From contig NZ_AP024887.1 of the NCBI RefSeq assembly GCF_024346995.1, positions 1,984,001 through 2,048,000 on the forward strand: 64,000 bases of DNA, written 5' to 3'. Made by a program: the position numbers and the translations under genes. This document shows, piece by piece, positions 36,324 to 47,888 of this stretch. How positions within the stretch are numbered: the stretch's first letter is position 1; each line of letters begins with the position of its first letter. Under the pieces are notes generated by a model. That model had not been told where the DNA came from, searched no databases, and saw only the letters and a program-made list of their open reading frames with translations. The stretch comes from Vibrio palustris. Lineage in GTDB: Bacteria; Pseudomonadota; Gammaproteobacteria; Enterobacterales; Vibrionaceae.

Positions 36324-37538
36324 TTAGTGACTGCTCCACTCAACAGTGCTTAGGTCTACGCCGTCTTTATACATATCCCAAAGTGGTGACATGTCACGTA
36401 ATTTAGTCACGGCTTCACGAATCTGTTTCACTGCGTGGTCTACTTCTTCTTCTGTCGTGTTACGACCGAAAGAGAAACGAATAGAACTATGAGCAAGCTC
36501 ATCATCTAGACCCAGCGCACGAAGTACGTATGATGGCTCTAGACTTGCTGATGTACATGCACTACCTGATGAGACAGCAATGTCTTTCAATGACATCAGT
36601 AATGATTCACCTTCAACAAAAGCAAAGCTAATGTTTAAGTTGTTTGGAAGACGTTGGTCTAAGTCGCCATTGACTGTCACAGCTTCCATATCTTTTAAGC
36701 TATCTAGCATACGAGTACGAAGCGCCATGGCATGATCGTAATCTTTTTGCATGTCTTCTTTAGCGACACGGCACGCTTCACCCATACCCACGATTTGGTG
36801 AGTCGGGAGTGTGCCTGAACGGAAACCACGTTCGTGACCACCGCCGTGCATTTGCGCTTCTAAACGGATACGTGGTTTACGACGTACGTAAAGCGCACCA
36901 ATCCCTTTAGGACCATAAATTTTGTGTGCAGAAATGGATAGCAAGTCCACTTTAAGGTTTTGCATATCGATAGGCAGTTTACCCACCGATTGAGCCGCAT
37001 CAACGTGGAAGACAATTTTACGAGAGCGACATAGTTCGCCAATCGCTTCAATATCTTGAATCACACCGATTTCGTTGTTCACATGCATCACTGAGACAAG
37101 GATGGTATCTTCACGCATCGCTTCTTCTAGCTTGGCGATATCAACCAAACCATTAGGTTCAGGGGCCAAGTAAGTCACTTCAAAACCTTCACGCTCTAGC
37201 TGGCGACAAGGGTCTAAAACGGCTTTATGCTCCGTTTTAATCGTGATGATGTGTTTACCTTTTTTACCATAAAAGTGCGCGGCACCTTTAATTGCAAGGT
37301 TATCAGATTCAGTTGCGCCAGACGTAAAGATGATCTCACGAGGATCAGCATTCAATAGATCAGCAATTTGCTCACGTGCCGTGTCTACTGCTTCTTCTGC
37401 CTGCCAACCATAACGATGCGATCGAGAAGCTGGGTTACCGAAGTTACCGTCCATCGTCATGAAGTGAACCATTTTTTCAGCAACGCGTGTGTCAACAGGA
37501 CAGGTTGCTGAATAGTCGAAATAAATAGGCAGTTTCAT
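36324..37538 (-). CDS. iscS: Cysteine desulfurase IscS
   Basis: IscS uses PLP to take sulfur from cysteine for Fe-S clusters, thiolated tRNA and cofactors. The PLP lysine is in [12 protein letters not shown] and the mobile catalytic cysteine in [14 protein letters not shown]. 404 aa, full length, typical C-terminus ([18 protein letters not shown]). Twenty-five bases after iscR. Confidence 0.98.
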   Translation of the reverse strand: MKLPIYFDYSATCPVDTRVAEKMVHFMTMDGNFGNPASRSHRYGWQAEEAVDTAREQIADLLNADPREIIFTSGATESDNLAIKGAAHFYGKKGKHIITIKTEHKAVLDPCRQLEREGFEVTYLAPEPNGLVDIAKLEEAMREDTILVSVMHVNNEIGVIQDIEAIGELCRSRKIVFHVDAAQSVGKLPIDMQNLKVDLLSISAHKIYGPKGIGALYVRRKPRIRLEAQMHGGGHERGFRSGTLPTHQIVGMGEACRVAKEDMQKDYDHAMALRTRMLDSLKDMEAVTVNGDLDQRLPNNLNISFAFVEGESLLMSLKDIAVSSGSACTSASLEPSYVLRALGLDDELAHSSIRFSFGRNTTEEEVDHAVKQIREAVTKLRDMSPLWDMYKDGVDLSTVEWSSH

Positions 37539-37563
37539 TTTCTACTCCAATGTAATATTGCCG

Positions 37564-38085
37564 CTACGAGCGAGCATTAATACCAGCGGGGGTTGCACTA
37601 ACGGTGACAGTATTTGAATTATTCTGTGCCATCCCGTGGTTAACCGTCAAACCAGCAGTCTGGCGATCGGAAATTTGTAAAACTTCATTATCAATCATCA
37701 ACTCACCGAGCGAGATGTTATCTAAGAAGTCACTGATACGTGAGCTTAAGTCACGCCAAAGGGTATGAGTCAAGCAACGAGTTCCACCTTGGCAGTCCCC
37801 TTTACCATTACATTTGGTCGCGTCGATGGATTCATCCACCGCAGCGATAACTGTACCGATTGAGATATCTGTTGGTTCAGAACCTAAACGGTAACCGCCA
37901 CCAGGACCACGAACAGAAGAGACTAATCCAGCTTTGCGTAACTTGGAAAACAATTGCTCAAGGTATGATAGTGAAATACCTTGTCTTTCTGATATATCGG
38001 CCAAAGGCACCGGATTTTGTTGCGAGTTCAGCGCTACATCAAGCATCGCTGTTACTGCATATCTTCCTTTCGAAGTCAGTCTCAT
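37564..38085 (-). CDS. iscR: Fe-S-sensing repressor IscR
   Basis: IscR is an Rrf2-family winged-helix regulator that, carrying a 2Fe-2S cluster, represses its own isc operon. The start at 38085 gives [20 protein letters not shown]; six extra upstream codons are spurious. The cluster ligands are in the C-x5-C-x5-C segment [17 protein letters not shown], with the histidine after it. 173 residues. Two type-1-like IscR sites lie upstream. Confidence 0.97.
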   Translation of the reverse strand: MRLTSKGRYAVTAMLDVALNSQQNPVPLADISERQGISLSYLEQLFSKLRKAGLVSSVRGPGGGYRLGSEPTDISIGTVIAAVDESIDATKCNGKGDCQGGTRCLTHTLWRDLSSRISDFLDNISLGELMIDNEVLQISDRQTAGLTVNHGMAQNNSNTVTVSATPAGINARS

Positions 38086-38126
38086 ATCACACCGTATCCA
38101 CATTGTTTATATGGTCTCAGTGTTCC

Positions 38127-38176
38127 ATACCCGACTAATTTGGTCAAGTATTTATTTGAGTAAATTACTCAGGTAT
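38127..38176 (-). promoter_or_regulatory. Two IscR type-1-like operator sites upstream of iscR
   Basis: ATACTTGACCAAATTAGTCG followed by GGTAT (complement of 38127-38151) fits the IscR type-1 consensus closely (ATA-x3-GAC ... AGTC-x3-TAT). A second, TGAGTAATTTACTCA-centred copy lies at 38154-38176. TTGACC in the first copy can serve as the -35 box. This supports cluster-dependent autorepression of the operon. Confidence 0.8.
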
Positions 38177-38197
38177 TCATCCACAAAAATTAAAAGG

Positions 38198-38926
38198 TTA
38201 TTTATCTTTAATTTTCTTTTCAACGGACGACAAAATTCCTCGTAAAATATTTAACTCAGGAGCCTCTGGTCGCGCACGACTGAACAAACGACGCAACTTG
38301 TTCATTACCTGCCCTGGCTGATCTGGGTTAATGAAATCCGCTTGTGTTGCCACTTTTTCAAGGTGATCATAAAACAATTCCAGCTCTTGTTGACGCGGGT
38401 ACTCCATTGCTGGCGGTTTCGCATACGCTGCAGCATCACGATCTAACTGCGCGACTCGGCATTCATAACATAATGTTTGTACTGCCATCGCCAAATTCAA
38501 GGAGCTATAATCAGGGTTAGCGGGAATCGCTACATGAAAGTGACATCGCTGTAATTCATGGTTTTCTAAACCGGTGCGTTCACGCCCAAATACGATCGCA
38601 ACAGGATGGGACTCTGTCTCAATCGCAAATTTCTCACCGCATTGTCTTGGATCGAGCATTGGCCATTCTAGTGTTCTTGAACGTGCGCTGGTGCCCACAA
38701 CTAACCCACAATCACTGACCGCTTCATCTAAGCTTTCAACAATTTGAGCATTCATTGCAATGTCACTGGCACCTGAAGCCAACGCCATGGTTTGCTCATC
38801 AATAGAACATTGAGGGTTCACTAAAACGAGGTTGCTAAGACCCATAACTTTCATGGCGCGAGCAGCAGAACCAATGTTACCGGAATGTGACGTTTCAACT
38901 AAAACGACTTTGATATTGTCTAGCAT
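38198..38926 (-). CDS. trmJ: tRNA (Cm32/Um32) 2'-O-methyltransferase TrmJ
   Basis: TrmJ is a SPOUT-fold methyltransferase modifying position 32 of several tRNAs. Knot motifs are VGTSARSR and [25 protein letters not shown], then [15 protein letters not shown]. 242 aa, full length. It lies upstream of iscR in the same direction and diverges from suhB, the usual arrangement. Confidence 0.95.
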   Translation of the reverse strand: MLDNIKVVLVETSHSGNIGSAARAMKVMGLSNLVLVNPQCSIDEQTMALASGASDIAMNAQIVESLDEAVSDCGLVVGTSARSRTLEWPMLDPRQCGEKFAIETESHPVAIVFGRERTGLENHELQRCHFHVAIPANPDYSSLNLAMAVQTLCYECRVAQLDRDAAAYAKPPAMEYPRQQELELFYDHLEKVATQADFINPDQPGQVMNKLRRLFSRARPEAPELNILRGILSSVEKKIKDK

Positions 38927-39105
38927 GAAGGATTACACCGTTTAAAAAATCGCGGATGTGAGTTTATCATACTCCTTATAAAAATGGTCAGACCCTTTTA
39001 CAACCTCTTCCAATGAATGATTATAAAATAACCACTTCCCTTTTGGTAAAGTTTTGGTATACTGCCCGCCGCTTTTTCGTTCTTTAACATCCGTTGGGAA
39101 ACCGT

Positions 39106-39909
39106 ATGCATCCAATGCTAAACATTGCTATTCGCGCCGCGCGAAAAGCAGGCAATCATATTGCTAAATCTCTAGAAAACGCTGAGAAAATTGAAACAAC
39201 TCAGAAAGGTATTAATGACTTTGTCACAAACGTAGACAAAGAAGCTGAAGCCATGATTATTCATACTATCCAGAGCTCTTACCCTGAGCACTGTATTGTG
39301 GCAGAAGAAGGCGGTCTTATCGAAGGAAAAGATAAGGACGTACAATGGATCATCGACCCACTGGATGGCACGACTAACTTTGTAAAAGGCATTCCTCATT
39401 TTGCTGTTTCTATTGCTGTGCGCATGAAAGGCAAAACAGAAGTTGCGTGTGTTTACGACCCAATGATGAATGAATTGTTCACCGCACAACGTGGTTCTGG
39501 TGCACAATTGAACAATGCACGTATCCGCGTAAAACAAATCAAAGATTTGCAAGGCGCAATCCTCGCGACTGGCTTCCCATTCAAACAAAAACAGCACTCA
39601 GAATCTTTCATGAAGATCCTTTCTTCATTATTTGGTGAGTGTGCTGATTTCCGTCGTACAGGCTCTGCTGCTTTAGATTTATGTTACGTAGCGGCCAACC
39701 GCGTTGAAGGTTACTTCGAGCTTGGTTTGAAACCTTGGGATTTAGCCGCTGGCGATCTTATCGCTCGCGAAGCAGGCGTTATTTTGACCGATTTTACGGG
39801 TGGCACTAACTATCTAAAATCCGGTAACGTTGTTGCTTCAAGCGCTCGTGGTGTAAAAACAATTATTAAACACATCCGCGAAAACGCGAACGACGCTATC
39901 CTGAAGTAG
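39106..39909 (+). CDS. suhB: Inositol-1-monophosphatase SuhB / Nus factor
   Basis: SuhB hydrolyses inositol phosphates and, in gamma-proteobacteria, takes part in rRNA antitermination. Metal-binding motifs are VAEEGG, WIIDPLDGTTNF and KPWDLAAGDLIAREAG. The ATG at 39106 gives 267 residues, the E. coli length, with GGGA upstream; an in-frame TTG 4 codons earlier is less likely. A strong terminator follows. Confidence 0.96.
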   Translation: MHPMLNIAIRAARKAGNHIAKSLENAEKIETTQKGINDFVTNVDKEAEAMIIHTIQSSYPEHCIVAEEGGLIEGKDKDVQWIIDPLDGTTNFVKGIPHFAVSIAVRMKGKTEVACVYDPMMNELFTAQRGSGAQLNNARIRVKQIKDLQGAILATGFPFKQKQHSESFMKILSSLFGECADFRRTGSAALDLCYVAANRVEGYFELGLKPWDLAAGDLIAREAGVILTDFTGGTNYLKSGNVVASSARGVKTIIKHIRENANDAILK

Positions 39910-39933
39910 TTATTAAGCCTCGTCACAGATGCT

Positions 39934-39966
39934 AAAAGCCCGAACTCAATGAGTTCGGGCTTTTTT
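39934..39966 (+). terminator. suhB terminator
   Basis: AAGCCCGAACTC-AATG-AGTTCGGGCTT followed by TTTTTT. Strong and placed right after suhB; the upstream A-run means it may also act on the convergent 40007 gene. Confidence 0.9.
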
Positions 39967-40006
39967 ATGCACGCTGATACACGCCTATTGTATTCTCAGA
40001 TAAACT

Positions 40007-40564
40007 CTAAGCGTTCAAGATATTAAGTAAGTCGTTCGTCGAACCTATTTCAGCTATCATTGGGAATATATTGTCAACCGAATGCTGATGGTTAGTGAAA
40101 CTTAGATCAGCCATAGCATCTTTGGCCAAGGTCACATTATAGCCCAGCTCATACGCTTGACGTGCTGTCGACTCAACACCCATAGATGTGGCAATACCCA
40201 CCACGACAACTTGTGTGACGCCTTGTTGCTGAAGCTGAGTGTGTAAGTCCGTGTTCATCAGGGCTCCCCAACAGTGTTTTGTCACTAAGATATCGTCATC
40301 TTTGCGCGGTAATGCTGGAATCAAATCAGCCCAGTTTGTCGGTACTTCTTCTCCGCCGGAGTGGGCATAACTCGTCCGCCCAGGGGCACTACCTGCCACA
40401 TTGACAAGCACCACAGGTAACTCTTTGGTGTGAAAGGTATTAATTAATTTTATCGAGTTTTCAACGGCAACTTTTGCCTCTGCTTCTGGAGCGAGAGGTA
40501 CGATGCCTTCTTGTAAATCAATGACAATAAGTGCTGTCTTGGAATCTAATTGTGAAATAGTCAT
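40007..40564 (-). CDS. Isochorismatase-family hydrolase lacking the usual cysteine
   Basis: This 185-residue protein has the isochorismatase/nicotinamidase fold: the first-strand aspartate in TALIVIDLQEGI, the lysine in ILVTKHCWGALMNTDL, and the last motif GIATSMGVESTARQAYELGYN. In cysteine hydrolases that last motif carries a catalytic Cys (typically ...CV..TA); here the residue is Gly. A glycine is also seen in true isochorismatases, so it may still be active by another mechanism. The substrate is unknown. It stands alone between two terminators. Confidence 0.85.
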   Translation of the reverse strand: MTISQLDSKTALIVIDLQEGIVPLAPEAEAKVAVENSIKLINTFHTKELPVVLVNVAGSAPGRTSYAHSGGEEVPTNWADLIPALPRKDDDILVTKHCWGALMNTDLHTQLQQQGVTQVVVVGIATSMGVESTARQAYELGYNVTLAKDAMADLSFTNHQHSVDNIFPMIAEIGSTNDLLNILNA

Positions 40565-40608
40565 GACTACTCCCCTTTCACGGTTAATAAAACAATCTAT
40601 CAGTGATA

Positions 40609-40634
40609 AAAAAAGCCACGTAATGTGGCTTTTT
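40609..40634. terminator. secDF terminator
   Basis: AAAAAGCCAC-GTAAT-GTGGCTTTTT just after the secF stop, symmetrical with A- and T-runs. It separates secF from the isochorismatase-like gene upstream on the plus axis. Confidence 0.88.
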
Positions 40635-40644
40635 TTATTTAAGG

Positions 40645-41583
40645 TTACTGGTCAAACTCAGCACCTTCTTTCTCCACCTGAACAGGTGTGAGGTGTTCTT
40701 TGGTAATGCCCAGTTTCAACGCTAATGCCGATGCGACATAAATCGATGAATAAGTACCTACGGTAATACCAAGCAGTAATGCGGTAGCAAAACCATGGAT
40801 CATCGCACCACCTTCAGCAAACAAGGCAATCACCACAAATAACGTGGTACCCGACGTAATTAACGTACGGCTCAATGTTTGCGTAATTGAACTGTTCATG
40901 ATTTCTGCCGGTAAGCCCTTACGCATCTTACGGAAGTTCTCACGAATTCGGTCAAATACCACAATAGTATCATTCAATGAGTAACCGACCACGGTTAGCA
41001 GTGCCGCGACAATGGTTAAGTCCACTTCAATTTGCATCAAAGAGAACACACCCAAAGTAATGGTCACATCGTGCGCCAACGATAACACGGCTCCTGCTGC
41101 CAAACGCCATTCAAAACGTGCGGACACGTAAATCAGGATACAAATTAGCGAGACAATAATGGCCAGACCGCCATCTTCTGCTAATTCGTCACCGACACTC
41201 GCGCCCACCGTTTCAATCCGGCGCATCTCAACGTGTTTACCGGTACCTTCTCTGATCGCTGAGAGTACATTTTCACCGACGCTTTTAACTTTATCACCAC
41301 TTGGGCGTAAACGAACCAATACTTCTTTAGTAGAACCAAAGTTTTGTACCGTCGCTTCGTCAAAGCCTTTCGCCTTCAATGACTCTCGAACTTCTTGTAA
41401 GTTTGCTGATTGATCAAAGCCGACTTCAATCAAGGTACCGCCAGTAAAGTCCAAGCCCCAGTTCAACCCTTTAATCGATAAGGTTGCGATAGAAGCTATG
41501 ATCAATACCATTGAAAAAACAAACGCGTATTTTGAACGACTCATAAAGTCGATCAATTTTCCTGGTTTCAGAATTTGAAACAT
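40645..41583 (-). CDS. secF: Protein translocase subunit SecF
   Basis: SecF, with SecD and YajC, uses the proton gradient to pull exported proteins into the periplasm. The N-terminal membrane helix is followed by the GLDFTGGTLIEVGF motif, and five further helices follow, with DTIVVFDRIRENFRKM. 312 aa. It lies 14 bases after secD. Confidence 0.97.
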   Translation of the reverse strand: MFQILKPGKLIDFMSRSKYAFVFSMVLIIASIATLSIKGLNWGLDFTGGTLIEVGFDQSANLQEVRESLKAKGFDEATVQNFGSTKEVLVRLRPSGDKVKSVGENVLSAIREGTGKHVEMRRIETVGASVGDELAEDGGLAIIVSLICILIYVSARFEWRLAAGAVLSLAHDVTITLGVFSLMQIEVDLTIVAALLTVVGYSLNDTIVVFDRIRENFRKMRKGLPAEIMNSSITQTLSRTLITSGTTLFVVIALFAEGGAMIHGFATALLLGITVGTYSSIYVASALALKLGITKEHLTPVQVEKEGAEFDQ

Positions 41584-41597
41584 AATGATTCCTAACC

Positions 41598-43451
41598 TTA
41601 GATCGACAATTTTTTGATACGTTTACCACCATACATCAGGTTCACGATACAACGTGTCCCGATAATAGCCGTAAACATGGACGTTAAAATACCAATGGAT
41701 AATGTCACCGCGAAGCCTTTTATCGCTCCCGTTCCGACTGCAAACAGGATGATCGCAGTAATTAGGGTGGTGATATTGGCATCGGCAATGGTGCTAAACG
41801 CATTCGCATAACCTTGATTGATGGCTTGTTGAGGACTACGTCCATCGGCAATTTCTTCTCGAATACGCTCAAAAATCAATACGTTTGCATCGACTGCCAT
41901 ACCAACGGTTAAGACAATACCGGCAATGCCTGGCAATGTCATAGTTGCCCCTGGAATCAATGACATAACACCAATGATCAGCACCAAGTTAGATAACAAT
42001 GCGATATTCGCAATCAGACCAAAGCGGCGGTAATACAATAGCGTAAACAGCATCACTGCAGCCAAACCCCAAATACATGCTTTAACGCCCATGTCGATAT
42101 TTTGTTGTCCCATTGATGGGCCAATCGTACGCTCTTCGACAATGGAGATAGGCGCAATCAAGGCACCCGCACGCAACAGCAAGGCAAGGTTGTGAGCTTC
42201 AGATGCTGAGTTGATGCCCGTAATACGGAAGCTGCTACCAAGTGCTGACTGAATGGTCGCTTGGTTAATGACCTCTTCATGTTTCTTCAAGATAACTTTG
42301 CCATCAGCGGTTTTCTTGCCACTATCTTTGTATTCAGTGAATACGGTCGCCATTAGCTTACCAATATGGGTTTTCGAAAACGCCGACATTTTGCTACCAC
42401 CTTCACTATCGAGTGAGATGTTAACTTGTGGTCGACCATATTGATCGGTACTCGATGACGCATCAGTGATACTTGAACCGCCTAAGATGACACGTTTTTT
42501 CAACACAACCGGACGCCCATCGCGATCTTTTTTCACTTCGCTGCCTGCTGGCGCTCGGCCATTGGCGGCTGCGCCAATATCAGCACTTTCATCCACTTGA
42601 CGGAATTCAAGTGTCGCGGTTGCGCCTAAAATTTCTTTCGCACGAGCCGTGTCTTGCACGCCAGGAAGTTCCACGACGATACGGTTTGTACCTTGGCGTT
42701 GAACTAGCGGCTCAGCAACACCTAATTCGTTAACACGGTTACGCAAAATCGTCAGGTTTTGCTCTACCGCATAGTTACGAATTTCTTGCATGCGCTTTTC
42801 TGTAAAGTTCGCGACCAAAAGAGGGCGGCCGTTTTTGTCACTTTCAGTAAACGTCATATCACGATGTTTTTCTTCAAGTAACGCCTTCGCTTTCGAGACT
42901 TGCTCTTCACTGCGTAACGTAATTTCTACGCTATGTTTCTTCGGGCTGATCGCGCGGTAACGAATACGATCATCACGTAGCTCAGTACGGAATGCATCTT
43001 CTTGTTGACCCACCAGCTTATCAAGAGCGGCATCCATATCCACTTCCATTAAGAAGTGAACACCACCACGCAAATCAAGACCGAGCTTCATTGGTGCAGC
43101 ACCAATATCTTGTAGCCAAGTTGGCGTCGCTGGTGCAAGGTTTAACGCGACGATCTTATCTTGCCCAAGAGCAGAACGAATCGTGTCGCGTGCGGTTAAT
43201 TGAGTGTCTGTATCTTTAAAACGAACTAAAATGGAACCATTTTCTAGAGAAACAGATTGATGAGAAATGTGCGCGGTATCGAGCGCTTGAGTGACAGAGT
43301 CCAGCGTTGACATATTAACAGAGGCACCACGTGCCCCTGTAATTTGAATAGCCGGGTCTTCACCGTATAAGTTAGGAAGCGCATAGACTGCGGCAATAAT
43401 GATGGCAAACAGCACCATTAAATACTTCCAAAGAGGATAACGGTTTAGCAC
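41598..43451 (-). CDS. secD: Protein translocase subunit SecD
   Basis: SecD carries a large periplasmic domain between the first membrane helix and a five-helix bundle. It has [17 protein letters not shown] and, in the membrane half, [17 protein letters not shown], the conserved SecD motifs. 617 aa. It starts with GTG (AAGGA 8 bases upstream) and lies between yajC and secF. Confidence 0.97.
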   Translation of the reverse strand: MLNRYPLWKYLMVLFAIIIAAVYALPNLYGEDPAIQITGARGASVNMSTLDSVTQALDTAHISHQSVSLENGSILVRFKDTDTQLTARDTIRSALGQDKIVALNLAPATPTWLQDIGAAPMKLGLDLRGGVHFLMEVDMDAALDKLVGQQEDAFRTELRDDRIRYRAISPKKHSVEITLRSEEQVSKAKALLEEKHRDMTFTESDKNGRPLLVANFTEKRMQEIRNYAVEQNLTILRNRVNELGVAEPLVQRQGTNRIVVELPGVQDTARAKEILGATATLEFRQVDESADIGAAANGRAPAGSEVKKDRDGRPVVLKKRVILGGSSITDASSSTDQYGRPQVNISLDSEGGSKMSAFSKTHIGKLMATVFTEYKDSGKKTADGKVILKKHEEVINQATIQSALGSSFRITGINSASEAHNLALLLRAGALIAPISIVEERTIGPSMGQQNIDMGVKACIWGLAAVMLFTLLYYRRFGLIANIALLSNLVLIIGVMSLIPGATMTLPGIAGIVLTVGMAVDANVLIFERIREEIADGRSPQQAINQGYANAFSTIADANITTLITAIILFAVGTGAIKGFAVTLSIGILTSMFTAIIGTRCIVNLMYGGKRIKKLSI

Positions 43452-43471
43452 AGCAAGAATCCTTGGCTATA

Positions 43472-43807
43472 TTAAAGGGACTTCATAGTACCTTTAGGTA
43501 GTACTGCAGAAACAAAATCTTTCTTAATAACAACAACATTGCTTGAGTTTAATTCAATTGCAATGAAATCATTCTCTGGAGAGATTTTATTGATAATACC
43601 AACGAAACCACCACTGGTTAGTATCTCGTCGCCTTTTGACATCGAAGCCATAAGGTTTTTATGCTCTTTAGCACGCTTTTGTTGCGGGCGGAAAATCATG
43701 AAGTAAAAAATGACAGCAAACATACCAAGCATAATAATCATGCTCATACCGCCGCCTTGCTGTGTTGCACCTTCGCCAGCAGCGTGTGCTACAGAAATTA
43801 GACTCAT
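43472..43807 (-). CDS. yajC: Sec translocon accessory protein YajC
   Basis: This 111-residue single-pass membrane protein has GMSMIIMLGMFAVIFYFMIFRPQQKRAKEH as its membrane helix plus basic region, and SKGDEILTSGGFVGIINKI after it. YajC associates with SecDF. It is the first gene of yajC-secD-secF and follows tgt after an unusual inverted repeat. Confidence 0.97.
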   Translation of the reverse strand: MSLISVAHAAGEGATQQGGGMSMIIMLGMFAVIFYFMIFRPQQKRAKEHKNLMASMSKGDEILTSGGFVGIINKISPENDFIAIELNSSNVVVIKKDFVSAVLPKGTMKSL

Positions 43808-43857
43808 TAAAACGTCCTCTAAGTTGTTGTTAATTTATATATGATTGTAATTGGGCT

Positions 43858-43917
43858 GAACCAAGCAAAATTCAAGCCTACCATTAAGTTAATGGCATAG
43901 CGAAACTTGCTTGGTTC
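43858..43917. repeat. Large inverted repeat between tgt and yajC
   Basis: GAACCAAGCAA (43858-43868) is perfectly complementary to TTGCTTGGTTC (43907-43917), enclosing a second palindrome CCATTAA-G-TTAATGG (43881-43895). Together they can form a two-part stem of about 60 bases. There is no T-run, so it is more likely an mRNA-processing or stability element, or a REP-like repeat, than a terminator. Confidence 0.6.
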
Positions 43918-43923
43918 CCATGA

Positions 43924-45178
<1,255 letters not shown>

Positions 45179-45199
45179 GAAACCGACGAAACACATTTA

Positions 45200-46252
45200 T
45201 TATATATCTCGTTTATGTAAGAACATCGCGTCACCGTAACTAAAGAAGCGATATTCTTGCTCTACTGCATGTCGATAGGCCGACATAATGTTGTCATAAC
45301 CCGTAAAGGCACTGACTAACATAATTAAGGTCGACTCCGGCAAGTGAAAATTGGTGATAAGACAATCAACCAATTGATATTCATACCCAGGGTAGATAAA
45401 TATCTCTGTATCACCAAAAAATGGCACCAGTTCGGTTCCGTTTTTCAATGCATCTTGCGCCGCACTCTCTAGAGAACGTACAGACGTAGTGCCTACAGCA
45501 ATCACTCGACCGCCACGTGCTTTCACAGCTTGAATGGCTTGAACAGTTTCTTCCGGAACTTCAACGTATTCGGAGTGCATATGGTGGTTTTCGATGTCAT
45601 CAACACGAACAGGCTGGAAAGTCCCAGCACCAACGTGCAGAGTAACGTAAGCGAATTCGACACCTTTTTCTTTGATTTGTTCCATTAAAGGGGTATCAAA
45701 GTGCAGTCCGGCTGTCGGCGCAGCGACCGCGCCCGGTTTTTTATTATAGACCGTCTGGTAGCGCTCTTTATCGGCGTCTTCATCTGGACGATCGATATAA
45801 GGCGGCAGTGGCATATGTCCGATGGCGTTAAGAATCTCGAGGACAGTCAGTTCAGACTGAAAACGCAGTTCAAATAACGCATCATGACGAGCCAACATTT
45901 CAGCTTGATACTCATCGTTCTCACCTAGGAACAACTGTGTGCCCGGCTTTGGCGGTTTTGAACAACGAACATGCGCTAAAATAGACTTATCATCTAACAT
46001 ACGCTCGACGAGCACTTCCAGCTTACCGCCAGAGGCCTTTCGCCCAAACATACGAGCAGGAATGACTCGAGTATTATTAAATACGAGCAAATCACCCGGT
46101 TGTACGATGTCTAAAACATCTTTGAACGTCCCATCCACAACATCGCCAGTATTGCCATCTAACTGCAATAAACGACTCGCGGTACGCTCTTCTTTCGGAT
46201 AACGAGCAATCAGCTCATCCGGTAGGTCAAAATGAAAATCTGAAACGTGCAT
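45200..46252 (-). CDS. queA: S-adenosylmethionine:tRNA ribosyltransferase-isomerase
   Basis: QueA adds the ribosyl part of SAM to preQ1 in tRNA to form epoxyqueuosine. Conserved segments are [28 protein letters not shown], and [23 protein letters not shown]. 350 aa, full length. First gene of the queA-tgt-yajC-secDF run. Confidence 0.97.
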   Translation of the reverse strand: MHVSDFHFDLPDELIARYPKEERTASRLLQLDGNTGDVVDGTFKDVLDIVQPGDLLVFNNTRVIPARMFGRKASGGKLEVLVERMLDDKSILAHVRCSKPPKPGTQLFLGENDEYQAEMLARHDALFELRFQSELTVLEILNAIGHMPLPPYIDRPDEDADKERYQTVYNKKPGAVAAPTAGLHFDTPLMEQIKEKGVEFAYVTLHVGAGTFQPVRVDDIENHHMHSEYVEVPEETVQAIQAVKARGGRVIAVGTTSVRSLESAAQDALKNGTELVPFFGDTEIFIYPGYEYQLVDCLITNFHLPESTLIMLVSAFTGYDNIMSAYRHAVEQEYRFFSYGDAMFLHKRDI

Positions 46253-46448
46253 GACTTCTGATCTTTACTTAGTGAATGAATGCGATCTTGCGCGGCGCGA
46301 TAGTATATACCTAAGTATCGATAAGATACAGGACTGCCCTTTTCTCGCATCAATTTGATGTTGTCAGCAGGAAAACTGAAGTAGCTCTCAGTATGCTTAC
46401 GTCCAAGAAACTATAGTGAATAAAATCGTTGAGGAAATGGAGCTAATA

Positions 46449-46895
46449 ATGATCAAAGTAGAAGAAATGATGACTCGTAACCCACACACATTATCGCGAA
46501 CTCATACGATTGCTGATGCGCGTAATATGATGGACGCGTTAGATATTCGCCATATCCCAATTATTGATAACAACCAACAATTGCAGGGCGTCATTTCCCA
46601 ACGCGATATCCTCGCAGCGCAAGTCTCGACTCTACAGCAACATCGCGTAAACCCGAGCGAAGATACCACTCAACTATATGAAATCATGCATACCAATGTC
46701 ATGACCGTTGCTCCTCAAGCAGGCTTGAAAGAAAGTGCGCTATATATGCACAAACATCGTATTGGTTGCTTACTTGTGGTCAATAAAGGCCAATTAGAAG
46801 GCATCATTACCGATACCGACTTCATTGCCATTGCAATTAACTTATTAGAAATACAAGAAAACATTGAACCAGAAGAAACAGAGGCAGCCGATTAA
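46449..46895 (+). CDS. Tandem CBS-domain protein
   Basis: This 148-residue protein consists mainly of two CBS domains: MIKVEEMMTRNPHTLSRTHTIADARNMM, then LYEIMHTNVMTVAPQAGLKESALYMHKHRIGCLLVV. CBS pairs bind adenosine nucleotides and sense energy or SAM state. No partner domain is fused, and I cannot assign a target. ATG at 46449 has GGAG 6 bases upstream, which is better than the ORF-start 11 codons earlier. It converges on oxyR. Confidence 0.85.
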   Translation: MIKVEEMMTRNPHTLSRTHTIADARNMMDALDIRHIPIIDNNQQLQGVISQRDILAAQVSTLQQHRVNPSEDTTQLYEIMHTNVMTVAPQAGLKESALYMHKHRIGCLLVVNKGQLEGIITDTDFIAIAINLLEIQENIEPEETEAAD

Positions 46896-46923
46896 CATCA
46901 GCCCCCCTTTTATTAATGCGACA

Positions 46924-46949
46924 TAGGAGTGAGTAAATACTTACTCCTA
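46924..46949. terminator. Bidirectional terminator between the CBS gene and oxyR
   Basis: TAGGAGTGAGTA and TACTTACTCCTA form a long stem with one G-T pair, lying between the two converging genes. T-tracts are weak on either side. Confidence 0.65.
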
Positions 46950-46976
46950 GTTATTGTGTCAGTCAACTTGGCGTAC

Positions 46977-47888
46977 TTAAGGATCGAGTAAGGTACTAAT
47001 AATGTCCGCTAATTGCTGAAAAGATTGCGAACGCGACGAACTCGGCCGCCATACCAACCCGATATCCCGATAGGCTTGTTGCCCAGGTGGATCTACGGTG
47101 ACTAAATTTTGATTATTCAATAAACCATGTTTGATTGCCATGTGGGGGATAAATGTCGTGCCTAACCCGTTCGCGACCATTTGCACCAATGTATGTAAAC
47201 TGGTGGCAGTAAATGGATTAATTTTCTCTTTCTCAGTCAGCCGACAGGCTGATACCGCATGCTCGGTAAGGCAATGCTCATTTTCTAGTAAGAATACCGA
47301 TTGATCAGGCAAATCATGATAGCGTAGCGGCTTAGGTAAGGCCTGCGCTTGCTCACGACTCATAACCATATGGAAACCGTCTTTACCGACAATGCGCTTT
47401 TCCATTTCGCCAATCTCAACGGGGAGCGCCAACACCAACGCATCCAGTGTTCCGGCTCTCAAAGCCGCGAGTAAGTTTGTCGTGGTATCTTCTCGTAAGA
47501 GTAAATGTAGCTTAGGAAAATGTTGATTCACTTGCTGCACTAAATCTCCCAATAAGAAAGGCGCAATGGTTGGAATACAACCAAGTTTGAGTTGCCCCTC
47601 CATGGTGCTACCACTGCATATTTTGCCTAATTCAACTAAATCTTGCCCTTGAGCTAATAATTCACGACCTAGCTTGACGACTTCTTCGCCTGCAACCGTA
47701 AACACCAGCGGACTTTTGCGATCTTTCTTCTCATAAAGCGCGCAACCGATCAATTCTTCTAAATTTTGAATGCCTTTACTTAAAGTCGATTGACTAACAA
47801 AACAGCGTTCGGCAGCATCGCTAAAATGACGTGTCTCATACAACGTGATTAGGTAATGGATTTGCTTTAAACTTGGCCACTTATTCAT
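46977..47888 (-). CDS. oxyR: Peroxide-sensing LysR regulator OxyR
   Basis: OxyR activates peroxide defences when its two cysteines join. The LysR helix-turn-helix is at residues ~18-40 (FSDAAERCFVSQSTLSKGIQNLE). The sensing pair is in ENEHCLTEHAVSAC, with the C-x8-C spacing of the E. coli C199/C208 pair. 303 aa, full length. It is divergent from a peroxiredoxin gene that it likely controls. Confidence 0.93.
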   Translation of the reverse strand: MNKWPSLKQIHYLITLYETRHFSDAAERCFVSQSTLSKGIQNLEELIGCALYEKKDRKSPLVFTVAGEEVVKLGRELLAQGQDLVELGKICSGSTMEGQLKLGCIPTIAPFLLGDLVQQVNQHFPKLHLLLREDTTTNLLAALRAGTLDALVLALPVEIGEMEKRIVGKDGFHMVMSREQAQALPKPLRYHDLPDQSVFLLENEHCLTEHAVSACRLTEKEKINPFTATSLHTLVQMVANGLGTTFIPHMAIKHGLLNNQNLVTVDPPGQQAYRDIGLVWRPSSSRSQSFQQLADIISTLLDP

